NCBI RefSeq assembly: GCF_014352875.1
Contig: NZ_CP060695.1
Coordinates: forward strand, 713,501 to 777,500
DNA length: 64,000 nt
DNA from: Polaribacter pectinis
GTDB taxonomy: Bacteria > Bacteroidota > Bacteroidia > Flavobacteriales > Flavobacteriaceae
Reading direction: 5' to 3'
Every line of letters starts with the position of its first letter. Position 1 is the stretch's first letter. A program made the position numbers and the translations under genes. A model generated the notes under the pieces. The model searched no databases, was not told where the DNA came from, and saw nothing but the letters and a program-made list of their open reading frames with translations. Shown one piece after another: positions 16,722 through 25,196 of this stretch.

Positions 16722-18712
16722 CGTTTTTTATTATTGAAGTATAAATATTTTGTAGAATGATAAAATGCTTCCAATAAACTATCCATTTTTTTAGTGATTA
16801 TAGGGTTGTCATTTTTAATATCTTTTAAATCTTTCTTATTTAAATTATACAACCCGTTTGTTTTAGTAATGGTTGTTTTAGAATAATACAAACTATCTTG
16901 TATCAATCCAGCAGCAGGTTCTCCGTTAATTTTTAAGTAAACAAAAGAAGCATTTTTTGTATTAGTAGAATCTAATAAGTTGTTTCCTAGCGTATAATTT
17001 GTATGGTTTAGTTTTGCTAAATTAGCTAGAGTAGGGAACAAATCAACCAACTTACCATTTTTAGTTATTGTTTTTGGTTGAACGTATTTAGGAGCATGAA
17101 TAAAGAAAGGAACATGTTGTAATTGAATATTTAAATCATATTCTTTACTATATTTCTCTGTGGCATTCATAGCAGTGTTATGATCTCCAAAAAAAGCAAA
17201 AATAGTATTATCATAATAGCCAGATTTTTTTGCTCTTTCTAAAAAACGATTCACATTAAAATCTAAGTACCTTAAAGCGTTTAATTGTGCTACAGACTTA
17301 AAACCAGAAGCTTTTAAATTGTTTTCAGAAACTTCATTTTCCTCCAAAGTTTTATAACTTTCTTTTTCATCTGGTACTGTAAACGGAATATGATTAGAAG
17401 CAGTTTGAATATATGCAATAAAAGGTTTGTCTTTTTGATGTAGTTTTTCTAATTCTTTGTTAGATTCTTTAAAAAGTTCATAATCGTCTATACCCCAAAC
17501 ATCGGCTCTATTTTCGGTTTCATAACTTCCTTCTTCAAATATTTTTAAGCCGTTTATATTTGCTTGAAAAACGCCTCTAATATTCGCCCAATTTGCACTT
17601 CCCCCAAGAAAATAGAGTTTTTCATAATCTTTAAATTGATCAAAAATAATTCTCTGATCTTGAATTAACGGATTCCTTGAAGCAGTTCTAACATCTTCAA
17701 TGTCTGGTAAACCTGTTATACTCGCAAAAACACTTGCTGCTGTTCCAGATTTATGAACGTAAAAGTTAGAAAAATTAAGACTGTTTTTTAAAATTGAATC
17801 CATTTTTGGAGTGCTATTTATAGCATTTCCATAGAAACTCATTGGCTTTACGCCAACAGATTCCATCATAACAATAACAACGTTTGGTTTTTTAGTAAAA
17901 GTGGAATCAAAAACTACTTTTCTTTCAAAAGAAACGCTATCTTTTGGTAAATCTAAATGTTCTGCAATAACTGGATAATATTTATTGAATTCTTCCATAT
18001 TTACACCTTCACTTCTGTATGCAAAACTGTCAAAAAAGTATAAAACTGGGTTCAAAGCAAATTGATTAACAGCATTTTTCTTTGAGAAAAAAGCTTCGCT
18101 CCAACGCAAAGGATAATGATTAATACTGTTATAAATTCCGAACGATAATAACAAAAAAGTACCAATAAAATATACAGCTTTTATTTTTTTTGAAATTGTA
18201 TTTTTCTGGTTTTCAAACTGGTGAAATAAAAATTTAGAAAATTTGTAAATAAGAAAGCACAGAACTAAAAGCCCAAATATCCCTTTGTAAATAGGATAAC
18301 TTTCAACCAATACCTGGCTAGAAATTTTTAAATTACTTAAAAAACGAAGAGAAGATGCGTCTAAACGTATGCTTAAATAATCGTAATAACCGAAATCGAA
18401 TAAAAAGAAAAGTGTTAAAATTAAATAGGCAAGAATTAAATAAATAGTGGCTATTGTCTTATATATATTGTTCTTAAAAAAACGATAATTTGTTATCAAT
18501 ACTAAAATTGCTAACGGAAAAAAAGTTAGAACCGCTAACTTAATATCAAAACGAAAACCCAACCAAAATGCTTTTCTAATTTCTTCAGAAGAGACATCTT
18601 CTAGCTGTGCAAAGTAACTATAAAATAGCACTCTAAAAATGGCTGTAAAAACAAACAAGAAAAAAACATTTGTAAAAATGTATTTTATATAATTAGGTAT
18701 TTTTTTAAACAT
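16718..18712 (-). CDS. Sulfatase/LTA-synthase-like membrane phosphotransferase
   Basis: A 664-residue protein with five N-terminal membrane helices (residues about 1-195) and a periplasmic alkaline-phosphatase-superfamily domain. VVIVMMESVGVKPMSFYG holds the metal site, and HKSGTAASVFASITGLPDIE contains the nucleophilic Thr in GTAAS. AFFGDHNTAM and QHVPFFIHAPKY complete the metal ligands. The layout matches bacterial LTA synthase/phosphoglycerol- or phosphoethanolamine-transferase relatives. As Gram-negative bacteria lack lipoteichoic acid, the product is probably a modified lipid or glycan; this is inference. It has its own promoter (18731-18759). Confidence 0.85.
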   Translation of the reverse strand: MFKKIPNYIKYIFTNVFFLFVFTAIFRVLFYSYFAQLEDVSSEEIRKAFWLGFRFDIKLAVLTFFPLAILVLITNYRFFKNNIYKTIATIYLILAYLILTLFFLFDFGYYDYLSIRLDASSLRFLSNLKISSQVLVESYPIYKGIFGLLVLCFLIYKFSKFLFHQFENQKNTISKKIKAVYFIGTFLLLSFGIYNSINHYPLRWSEAFFSKKNAVNQFALNPVLYFFDSFAYRSEGVNMEEFNKYYPVIAEHLDLPKDSVSFERKVVFDSTFTKKPNVVIVMMESVGVKPMSFYGNAINSTPKMDSILKNSLNFSNFYVHKSGTAASVFASITGLPDIEDVRTASRNPLIQDQRIIFDQFKDYEKLYFLGGSANWANIRGVFQANINGLKIFEEGSYETENRADVWGIDDYELFKESNKELEKLHQKDKPFIAYIQTASNHIPFTVPDEKESYKTLEENEVSENNLKASGFKSVAQLNALRYLDFNVNRFLERAKKSGYYDNTIFAFFGDHNTAMNATEKYSKEYDLNIQLQHVPFFIHAPKYVQPKTITKNGKLVDLFPTLANLAKLNHTNYTLGNNLLDSTNTKNASFVYLKINGEPAAGLIQDSLYYSKTTITKTNGLYNLNKKDLKDIKNDNPIITKKMDSLLEAFYHSTKYLYFNNKKR

Positions 18713-18730
18713 TATATCATCTTAAAGATA

Positions 18731-18759
18731 CAAAGGTATTTATTTTATAGAAACTTCAA
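18731..18759 (-). promoter_or_regulatory. Bacteroidota promoter of the sulfatase-like gene
   Basis: The minus strand carries TTG (18759-18757), an 18-nt spacer and TACCTTTG (18738-18731), close to the TTG-N19-TAnnTTTG consensus, 18 nt before the ATG. Confidence 0.6.
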
Positions 18760-18801
18760 TTTTTTAAAATAAAAAAAGAGAATAAAAAGTATAAAATTCA
18801 G

Positions 18802-18809
18802 TAAATTTG
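18802..18809 (+). promoter_or_regulatory. Bacteroidota -7 box of pheT
   Basis: TAAATTTG, followed by GC, lies 26 nt before the pheT ATG. No clear -33 TTG is seen. Confidence 0.5.
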
Positions 18810-18835
18810 CGCTCGGAAACGCAGAAAAAAAGATT

Positions 18836-21262
18836 ATGAAAATATCATACAATTGGTTAAAACAATTTTTGCAAACAGATTGGGATGCTACCAAAACTGG
18901 AGAATTGTTAACTGATTTAGGTTTAGAAGTAGAAGGAATTGAAACTAAAGAATCTATTAAAGGAAGTTTAAAAGGTATTGTTGTGGGTAAAGTTCTTAAT
19001 TGTATACAACACCCAAATGCAGATAGATTAAAAGTTACAACTGTAGATTTAGGTTCTGGAGAACCTGTGCAAATTGTTTGCGGAGCACCAAATGTGGCTG
19101 CTGGTCAAAAAGTACCTGTAGCAACTATTGGAACAACTTTATATGATGATAAAGGTGAAGGTTTCAAAATTAAAAAAGGAAAAATTAGAGGAGAAGAAAG
19201 CCATGGAATGATTTGCGCAGAAGACGAATTAGGTCTTGGAAAAGGTCATGATGGAATTATGGTTCTTGATGAAACTTTAGAAGTTGGAACGCCAGCTGCA
19301 GAAGTTTTTAACATAGAAACTGATGAAGTTTTCGAAATAGGATTAACACCAAATAGATCTGATGCAATGAGCCATTTTGGAGTTGCAAGAGATTTAAAAG
19401 CAGGTTTAATTCAGAAAGATGTAAAATTAGAATTAATTTCTCCTTCTGTGAGTGATTTTCATGTAGATGAAAGAACTTTACGTTTTGATGTTGAGGTTGA
19501 TAATAAAGAACAAGCTCCTAGATATTGTGGAATTACTATTACAGATATTGAAGTAAAAGATTCGCCAGAATGGATTCAAAATAGATTAAAAGCTATTGGT
19601 ATAACTCCAAAAAATAATATTGTAGACATTACAAATTATGTGCTACATGAAGTTGGGCAACCTTTGCATGCTTTTGATGCTCAAAAAATTAAAGGAAATA
19701 AAATTCTTGTTAAAACCTTAGAAGAAGGTACAAAGTTTACCACTTTAGATGAAGTTGAAAGAGAATTATCTGCAGAAGATATTATGATTTGCGATGCAGA
19801 TTCTAATCCGCTTTGTATTGCTGGAGTTTTTGGTGGATTAAAATCTGGAGTTACAGAAAACACAACTTCTATCTTTTTAGAAAGTGCGTATTTTAACCCA
19901 GTTTCTGTTAGAAAAACGGCAAAAAGACACGCTTTAAATACTGATGCTTCTTTTCGTTTTGAACGTGGAATTGACATAAACATGACAGAATATGCAATAA
20001 AACGAGCAGCTTTGTTAATTGAAGAATATGCTGGAGGTAAATTGTCTTCAGACGTTTCAGATTTTTATCCAGAGAAATTAGAAGATTTTCAAGTGTTTTT
20101 CTCTTACGAAAGTGCTTACAGATTAATTGGTCAAGAAATTCCTAAAGACACAATTAAAAATATTTTAGCTTCTTTAGAAATTAAAATTAATAGTGAAACA
20201 GCAGGAGGTTTAGGTTTAACAATTCCTTCTTACAGAACAGATGTTCAAAGAGAAGCAGATATTATTGAAGAAATTTTAAGAGTTTATGGATATAATAATA
20301 TAGAGTTTTCACATAAATTAAATACTTCAATTTCTTTTGATTCTAATAAAGAAACTAAAATTGAAAATATTGTTGCAAATCAGTTAAGTGCTTTAGGTTT
20401 TAATGAAACCATGGCAAATTCATTGACAAAGCCAGAATATGCAAACTTATCTGAAAACATCAATGAAGAAGCTAATGTAGAGATGTTAAATCCGTTAAGT
20501 AACGATTTAAAAGTAATGCGTCAATCTTTACTTTTTAGTGGTTTAGAATCGGTTTCTTACAATATTAACAGAAAGAATAATTCATTAAAGTTTTATGAGT
20601 TTGGTAAAACTTACCATAAATATTCAGAAAAATACCAAGAAGATAAACACTTAACACTTTTTGTTACTGGAAACAGAACGAAAGAAAGCTGGAATGTTGC
20701 AGCAAATCCATCAGATTTTTTCTATACAAAAGGAATTATTACATCTGTTTTAAGTAGATTAGGTATTGATAAAGTAAAAACATCACCATCAAAACAGGAT
20801 ATTTTTTCTGAAGGAATTAGCTTTGGTTTAGGGAAGATTAAGTTGGTAGAATTTGGAGTAGTAAAAAGTTCTATTTTAAAAGAATTCGGAATTAAACAAG
20901 AAGTACTTTTTGCTGATTTTAATTGGGATACTATTTTAAAATTAACAGGAAATAAGAAAATAAAAGTATCAGAAATTCAGAAATTCCCTGCTGTAAAGCG
21001 CGATTTAGCTTTATTGTTAGACACAAAAACAGAATTTAAAGAAGTGTATAATTTGGCATTTCAATCTGAAAAAAAACTTCTAAAAGAAGTAGATTTATTT
21101 GATGTCTATGAAGGAGATAATTTACCTGAAGGTAAAAAATCTTATGCTGTTAGTTTTTTATTACAAGATGAAACTAAAACATTAGCAGACAAACAAATAG
21201 ATAAAATAATGCAGAAATTACAGCAATCTTTCGAAAAGAATTTAGAAGCTGTTTTAAGATAA
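18836..21262 (+). CDS. pheT: Phenylalanyl-tRNA synthetase beta subunit
   Basis: An 808-residue PheT, the beta chain of the (alpha-beta)2 synthetase that charges tRNA-Phe. It begins MKISYNWLKQFLQTDW as usual, followed by the EMAP/tRNA-binding domain (GKVLNCIQHPNADRLKVTTVD, IVCGAPNVAAGQKVPVA), the B3/B4 editing domain (RYCGITI, then NIVDITNYVLHEVGQPLHAFD), the B5 domain and a C-terminal ferredoxin-fold anticodon-binding domain (QKFPAVKRDLALLLD). Full length. pheS is not adjacent, as is usual in this phylum. A rho-independent terminator follows directly. Confidence 0.97.
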   Translation: MKISYNWLKQFLQTDWDATKTGELLTDLGLEVEGIETKESIKGSLKGIVVGKVLNCIQHPNADRLKVTTVDLGSGEPVQIVCGAPNVAAGQKVPVATIGTTLYDDKGEGFKIKKGKIRGEESHGMICAEDELGLGKGHDGIMVLDETLEVGTPAAEVFNIETDEVFEIGLTPNRSDAMSHFGVARDLKAGLIQKDVKLELISPSVSDFHVDERTLRFDVEVDNKEQAPRYCGITITDIEVKDSPEWIQNRLKAIGITPKNNIVDITNYVLHEVGQPLHAFDAQKIKGNKILVKTLEEGTKFTTLDEVERELSAEDIMICDADSNPLCIAGVFGGLKSGVTENTTSIFLESAYFNPVSVRKTAKRHALNTDASFRFERGIDINMTEYAIKRAALLIEEYAGGKLSSDVSDFYPEKLEDFQVFFSYESAYRLIGQEIPKDTIKNILASLEIKINSETAGGLGLTIPSYRTDVQREADIIEEILRVYGYNNIEFSHKLNTSISFDSNKETKIENIVANQLSALGFNETMANSLTKPEYANLSENINEEANVEMLNPLSNDLKVMRQSLLFSGLESVSYNINRKNNSLKFYEFGKTYHKYSEKYQEDKHLTLFVTGNRTKESWNVAANPSDFFYTKGIITSVLSRLGIDKVKTSPSKQDIFSEGISFGLGKIKLVEFGVVKSSILKEFGIKQEVLFADFNWDTILKLTGNKKIKVSEIQKFPAVKRDLALLLDTKTEFKEVYNLAFQSEKKLLKEVDLFDVYEGDNLPEGKKSYAVSFLLQDETKTLADKQIDKIMQKLQQSFEKNLEAVLR

Positions 21263-21265
21263 CTT

Positions 21266-21295
21266 AAAAGCTCCATTTATTTGGGGCTTTTTTTA
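21266..21295 (+). terminator. Rho-independent terminator of pheT
   Basis: AAAGCTCC (21267-21274) pairs with GGGGCTTT (21283-21290, one G-T pair) around an 8-nt loop, followed by T residues. Its T tail runs straight into the pyrD -7 box. Confidence 0.8.
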
Positions 21296-21301
21296 TATTT
21301 G
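21294..21301 (+). promoter_or_regulatory. Bacteroidota -7 box of pyrD, 6 nt before the start codon
   Basis: TATATTTG, a perfect TAnnTTTG, ends 6 nt before the pyrD ATG and overlaps the end of the pheT terminator tail. Transcription from it would start at or next to the start codon. Confidence 0.5.
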
Positions 21302-21307
21302 AGAAAT

Positions 21308-22342
21308 ATGTACAAACTAATAATTCGTCCAATTTTATTTTTATTCGATCCAGAAAAGGTTCATTATTTTACTTTTTCTTTAATTAGATTTTTATGTAAA
21401 ATCCCTTTTGTTGCTTCAGTTTTTAGAAGTTTATACCAGGTAAATGATAAGCGTTTAGAGAAAACTTTATTAGGTCTTACATTTAAAAATCCTGTTGGTT
21501 TAGCTGCTGGTTTCGATAAAAATGCAGTTTTATATAACGAACTAGCAAACTTTGGTTTTGGTTTTATAGAAATTGGTACAGTAACTCCTAAAGGTCAAGT
21601 TGGTAATCCTAAAAAAAGATTATTTCGTTTAAAAGACGATCAAGGAATTATCAATAGAATGGGTTTTAATAATGAAGGAGTAGAAGAAGCAATTAATAAC
21701 TTAAAGAAAAACAAACACAAAGTTATTATTGGTGGAAATATTGGTAAAAACACACAAACTTCCCCAGAAAATTATACAAAAGATTACCTCGAAGTTTTTA
21801 AAGAATTGCATCCTTTTGTAGATTATTTTGTGCTAAATGTTAGTTGCCCTAACGTTGGAAGTCACGCAAAACTAAATGATAAAGATTACTTGGTAGAGTT
21901 AATTACTGAATGCCAAAAAGAGAATAATTTATTTAAAATTAAAAAGCCAATTTTATTAAAAATCGCACCAGATTTGAACGATATTCAATTAGATGAAATT
22001 ATAGAATTGGTTGCAGAAACTAAAATTGACGGAGTAATAGCTTCTAACACATCTACAAATAGAGCCAATTTAAAAGCCTCTAAAGAACGTTTAGCTGCAA
22101 TTGGAAATGGAGGTATAAGTGGACAACCAATAAAAAATCAAAGCACAAAAGTTATTAAATATTTAGCAGATAATTCTAACAAGTCGTTTCCAATAATTGG
22201 AGTAGGAGGAATTCATTCTGCAGAAGATGCTTTAGAAAAATTAAATGCTGGTGCAGATTTAGTACAAGTCTACACTGGTTTTATTTATGAAGGCCCAAGT
22301 TTACTTAAAAGAATTAATAAAGCTGTTTTGAAAAATTTATAA
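21308..22342 (+). CDS. pyrD: Dihydroorotate dehydrogenase (class 2, quinone-linked)
   Basis: A 344-residue class-2 DHODH oxidising dihydroorotate to orotate with FMN and membrane quinone. The start is the ATG at 21308 ([20 protein letters not shown]), the canonical membrane-associating N-terminal helix; an in-frame TTG at 21281 lies inside the pheT terminator loop and is rejected. Motifs: [43 protein letters not shown] with the catalytic Ser of class 2, IASNTSTNR, and [17 protein letters not shown] for FMN phosphate binding. The short distance from its -7 box is discussed under findings. Confidence 0.96.
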   Translation: MYKLIIRPILFLFDPEKVHYFTFSLIRFLCKIPFVASVFRSLYQVNDKRLEKTLLGLTFKNPVGLAAGFDKNAVLYNELANFGFGFIEIGTVTPKGQVGNPKKRLFRLKDDQGIINRMGFNNEGVEEAINNLKKNKHKVIIGGNIGKNTQTSPENYTKDYLEVFKELHPFVDYFVLNVSCPNVGSHAKLNDKDYLVELITECQKENNLFKIKKPILLKIAPDLNDIQLDEIIELVAETKIDGVIASNTSTNRANLKASKERLAAIGNGGISGQPIKNQSTKVIKYLADNSNKSFPIIGVGGIHSAEDALEKLNAGADLVQVYTGFIYEGPSLLKRINKAVLKNL

Positions 22343-22384
22343 TTTTTATTCTGTAATTATTTTCTGAATTAAAGTATCCTTTTA

Positions 22385-22999
22385 ATGTTAGAAACCCTTA
22401 TTTCTTTTGCAATAGCAACTTCGGTTTTATCTATTTCTCCTGGCCCAGATAATATTTTTGTTTTAACACAAAGTATTGTAAACGGAAGAAAATTTGGTAT
22501 AGCGACTGTTTTTGGGTTGATGTCTGGTTGTCTTATTCACACAACTTTAGTAGCGTTTGGTGTTTCTACTATTATTAAAGAAAATCCGAATATCTTTTTT
22601 GTTATTAAACTTTTTGGGGCAGGATATTTGCTGTATTTGGCTTATAAAGTTTATAAAAGTGATGCAGATATTACATTTTCAACAGAAAACGTACAACACA
22701 AAACAACTCTACAATTATTTAAAACTGGGTTTCTAATGAATGTTTTAAACCCAAAAGTAACAATTTTCTTTTTGGCTTTTTTTCCACAGTTTTTGTTTTC
22801 TGAAACAATATCAACTGTAGTTCAGTTTTACATTCTTGGTTTTATATTTATTCTAGTTTCCTTTATTGTGTTTGGAAGTATTGCTGTTTTAGCGGGAAGT
22901 ATATCAGCATATCTAAAACAACACAAAAAAATAGGATTGTATTTAAAATGGGCGCAAATTATTGTGTTTACATTAATTGCAGTTCTAATTTTGATTTAG
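22385..22999 (+). CDS. LysE/RhtB family amino-acid exporter
   Basis: A 204-residue six-helix membrane protein of the LysE superfamily. The N-terminal signature is SISPGPDNIFVLTQSIVNGRKFGI, with G(L/M)MSGCLIHT in helix 2 and LYLAYKVYKS in helix 3. FLMNVLNPKVTIFFLAFFPQF is the hallmark NPK(A/V) segment. Family members export amino acids or homoserine lactone-like metabolites; the substrate cannot be told. It lies 42 nt after pyrD with no terminator seen between them. Confidence 0.92.
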   Translation: MLETLISFAIATSVLSISPGPDNIFVLTQSIVNGRKFGIATVFGLMSGCLIHTTLVAFGVSTIIKENPNIFFVIKLFGAGYLLYLAYKVYKSDADITFSTENVQHKTTLQLFKTGFLMNVLNPKVTIFFLAFFPQFLFSETISTVVQFYILGFIFILVSFIVFGSIAVLAGSISAYLKQHKKIGLYLKWAQIIVFTLIAVLILI

Positions 23000-23139
23000 G
23001 AAGTTTTGTTAACGTTGTTGTATAAGATTTGTTAAGTTGGTTAAACTACTTAAATATTATCTTCCAAGAAAGTCTATTAAGCTTTATTAACTAATTTAGG
23101 GTACTGTAAATCAATTGTTTGGGGTGTTGTAAGTAATGG

Positions 23140-23649
23140 TTATTCAATTGACTTTCTCATTTTCAAGTATTCATTATAAAATTTATCAGAACTCAAATTT
23201 GTTTTTTTAGTTCCATAGTAAAACATACTAATCAACGTGTCTTTTAGTTTAGAATTTTCTGAAAATAAATCATTATTGTCTTTATTTTGAATTACTATTG
23301 AAGAATACATTTCTTTTCTATTCTCAACTCCTGAAGCAGTTACAGTATAAAACTCTTCTTTATCTTCAAAAAGTCTACATTTTTTCCAAATAAGGTAATT
23401 TTTAAATTCATTTATTTTTATTGCTTCGTCCCATTGGCCAAATTTTTTGAACATATATTTCTTTGTATGCAAGGCTGATGAAAGATGAAGTCTTAATTCA
23501 TTAAAATATAATGAATCATTATCCTTCAGAATTAAAATTTTTGCAATTTCAATATTTTTATTATTTTTTAGTAATTCTCCACCATTTTGTTTTAAGGAAG
23601 AACAACTTAAAATTAATAAAACTAAAATAGACAGTATTTTTATTTTCAT
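23140..23649 (-). CDS. Orphan lipoprotein of unknown function
   Basis: About 169 residues from the ATG at 23649 (MKIKILSILVLLILSC, lipobox Cys16); an ATG four codons upstream is possible but less typical. The mature part is polar, with ILKDNDSLYFNELRLHL, FKKFGQWDEAIKINEFKNYLIWKKC and EFYTVTASGVENRKEMYSSIV; the C-terminus is lysine-rich. I do not recognise the family. It stands alone in a sparsely coding patch: about 140 nt of non-coding DNA before it and 250 nt after it on the plus strand. Similar ATACAA(C)AACGTT sequences lie on both sides. Confidence 0.6.
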   Translation of the reverse strand: MKIKILSILVLLILSCSSLKQNGGELLKNNKNIEIAKILILKDNDSLYFNELRLHLSSALHTKKYMFKKFGQWDEAIKINEFKNYLIWKKCRLFEDKEEFYTVTASGVENRKEMYSSIVIQNKDNNDLFSENSKLKDTLISMFYYGTKKTNLSSDKFYNEYLKMRKSIE

Positions 23650-23898
23650 AATTATTTGCAACGTTTGTATGTTTATTCAGCGTTTTATAAACTTAGTTAG
23701 CCAATTTATATTTTTTAAAGTTTAGATACAAATTAAATTACAGTCTTATTCTAAAACCTCTTTTTACACTGAAATATCCATTTTTTTAAATTTTTAGCAT
23801 AGTAGCAACCCATATAATGAGAAAATTTTGGTAGTATTATGTAAATAATTTTACTTTTCTTTTCATTTGATTTTTCAATTATTTATGTAATATAAAGT

Positions 23899-24162
23899 TT
23901 ATTTTGTTTTCCAGTATAATGCAATAATTAAGGGAACTTTTTCTCCTTTTTTAATTTCAGGAATACTCAATCTAACAGACCATTTTTTATTATTATCTAA
24001 AATGAATTCATGCGTTTTTCTTCCTTTTTTTAGTTGGTATTCTTTTACGCTACTCTTCTTTGTTGTTGGATAATATTTATACTCTATTTTCTTCTCTTGT
24101 GATAAGCAAAAGAAAGAAATAAAGAGTAAACAATACCCAAAAAAACTTTTAAAACGAGGCAT
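23899..24162 (-). pseudogene. Probable 3'-truncated esterase/hydrolase gene
   Basis: An 87-codon frame with a clear signal peptide (MPRFKSFFGYCLLFISFFCLSQ) that ends just where a larger fold begins. KWSVRLSIPEIKKGEKVPLI followed by IALYW is the first strand pair and the strand before the oxyanion hole of secreted PHB-depolymerase/carboxylesterase-like hydrolases, which usually continue HWAGG. Here the frame reads W-K-T-K and stops. No nucleophile elbow is present, and I found no clear continuation of the gene in the next 230 nt. I read it as the 5' remnant of a longer gene; a short secreted protein is the alternative. Confidence 0.5.
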
Positions 24163-24283
24163 AAATTATTGATTTAAAGATAAAACCATACTTTGTAAAC
24201 ATAAAAATTAATTTTTTTTATGATTTAATATCATTTCTTTAAAATTATCAATAAAAGAAATGAAAATGAAAACTCAAAAATTG

Positions 24284-24291
24284 TATATTTG
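24284..24291 (+). promoter_or_regulatory. Bacteroidota -7 box of HMG-CoA lyase gene, 5 nt before the ATG
   Basis: TATATTTG ends 5 nt before the ATG at 24297. No clear -33 TTG is seen at the usual distance. Confidence 0.45.
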
Positions 24292-24296
24292 AATTG

Positions 24297-25154
24297 ATGA
24301 AAAAAGTCAAAATTATAGAATGTCCACGTGATGCAATGCAAGGAATAAAATCTCATTTTATTTCCACAGAAAAAAAGGCATTATATATCAACTCTTTATT
24401 AAAAGTTGGTTTCGATACTATTGATTTTGGAAGTTTTGTATCACCAAAAGCGATTCCGCAAATGCGAGATACAGCAGCAGTTTTAGCAAAGTTAGATTTG
24501 TCTAAAACAGAAAGTAAATTGTTAGCGATTATTGCCAATATTCGTGGTGCAAATGACGCTGCACAATTTGAGGAAATAGATTATTTAGGATATCCTTTTT
24601 CTATTTCAGAGAATTTTCAAATGCGTAACACTCACAAAACAATTGCAGAATCTATAGAAACTTTAGACGGAATTTTAAATATTGCAGACAAATCTAATAA
24701 AGAAGTTGTAGCTTATTTATCAATGGGTTTTGGAAATCCTTATGGAGATCCTTGGAATGTAGATATTGTTGGAAATTGGACAGAAAAATTGTCTAAAATG
24801 GGCGTTAAAATTTTATCGCTTTCAGATACAGTTGGTACTTCTACACCAGAAGTTATCGATTATTTGTTTTCTAATTTAATTCCTAAATATCCACAAATAG
24901 AATTCGGCGCACATTTACACACAACTCCAGACAAATGGCATGAGAAAGTAGATGCTGCTTTTAAAGCTGGTTGCCACAGGTTTGATGGTGCAATAAAAGG
25001 TTATGGAGGTTGCCCAATGGCAAAAGATGAATTGACAGGAAACATGCCAACAGAAAAGTTATTATCTTATTTTACTGCAGTAAAAGCAGATACAAATGTA
25101 AAGCCAATGAGTTTTGAAAGTGCTTATAATAAGGCTTTAGAGATTTTTATTTAA
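24297..25154 (+). CDS. mvaB: Hydroxymethylglutaryl-CoA lyase
   Basis: A 285-residue HMGL-like TIM barrel cleaving HMG-CoA to acetyl-CoA and acetoacetate, the last step of leucine degradation. The start is the ATG at 24297 (MKKVKIIECPRDAMQGIK, with the substrate-binding PRD), not the TTG one codon earlier. FGSFVSPKAIPQM, LSLSDTVGTSTP and GAHLHTTPDKW contribute metal ligands (D, H, H), and FDGAIKGYGGCPMAKDELTG is the HMGL signature loop with the catalytic cysteine and terminal Asn. The family includes a few other acyl-CoA lyases, so specificity is likely but not certain. Confidence 0.9.
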   Translation: MKKVKIIECPRDAMQGIKSHFISTEKKALYINSLLKVGFDTIDFGSFVSPKAIPQMRDTAAVLAKLDLSKTESKLLAIIANIRGANDAAQFEEIDYLGYPFSISENFQMRNTHKTIAESIETLDGILNIADKSNKEVVAYLSMGFGNPYGDPWNVDIVGNWTEKLSKMGVKILSLSDTVGTSTPEVIDYLFSNLIPKYPQIEFGAHLHTTPDKWHEKVDAAFKAGCHRFDGAIKGYGGCPMAKDELTGNMPTEKLLSYFTAVKADTNVKPMSFESAYNKALEIFI

Positions 25155-25196
25155 GCCTTAAAATCAAAAAACTCTTCAATTTTTAATTTTATAAAA

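Noticed and set aside
21281..21307. Upstream TTG start for pyrD
   Set aside because: It lies in the loop of the pheT terminator and before the -7 box; the ATG at 21308 gives the canonical class-2 N-terminus.
23000..23139. Possible tRNA or integron attC site
   Set aside because: No cloverleaf or T-loop sequence is present, no integrase gene lies in the window, and the attC core pattern is not convincing; only the short paired motif is kept as a finding.
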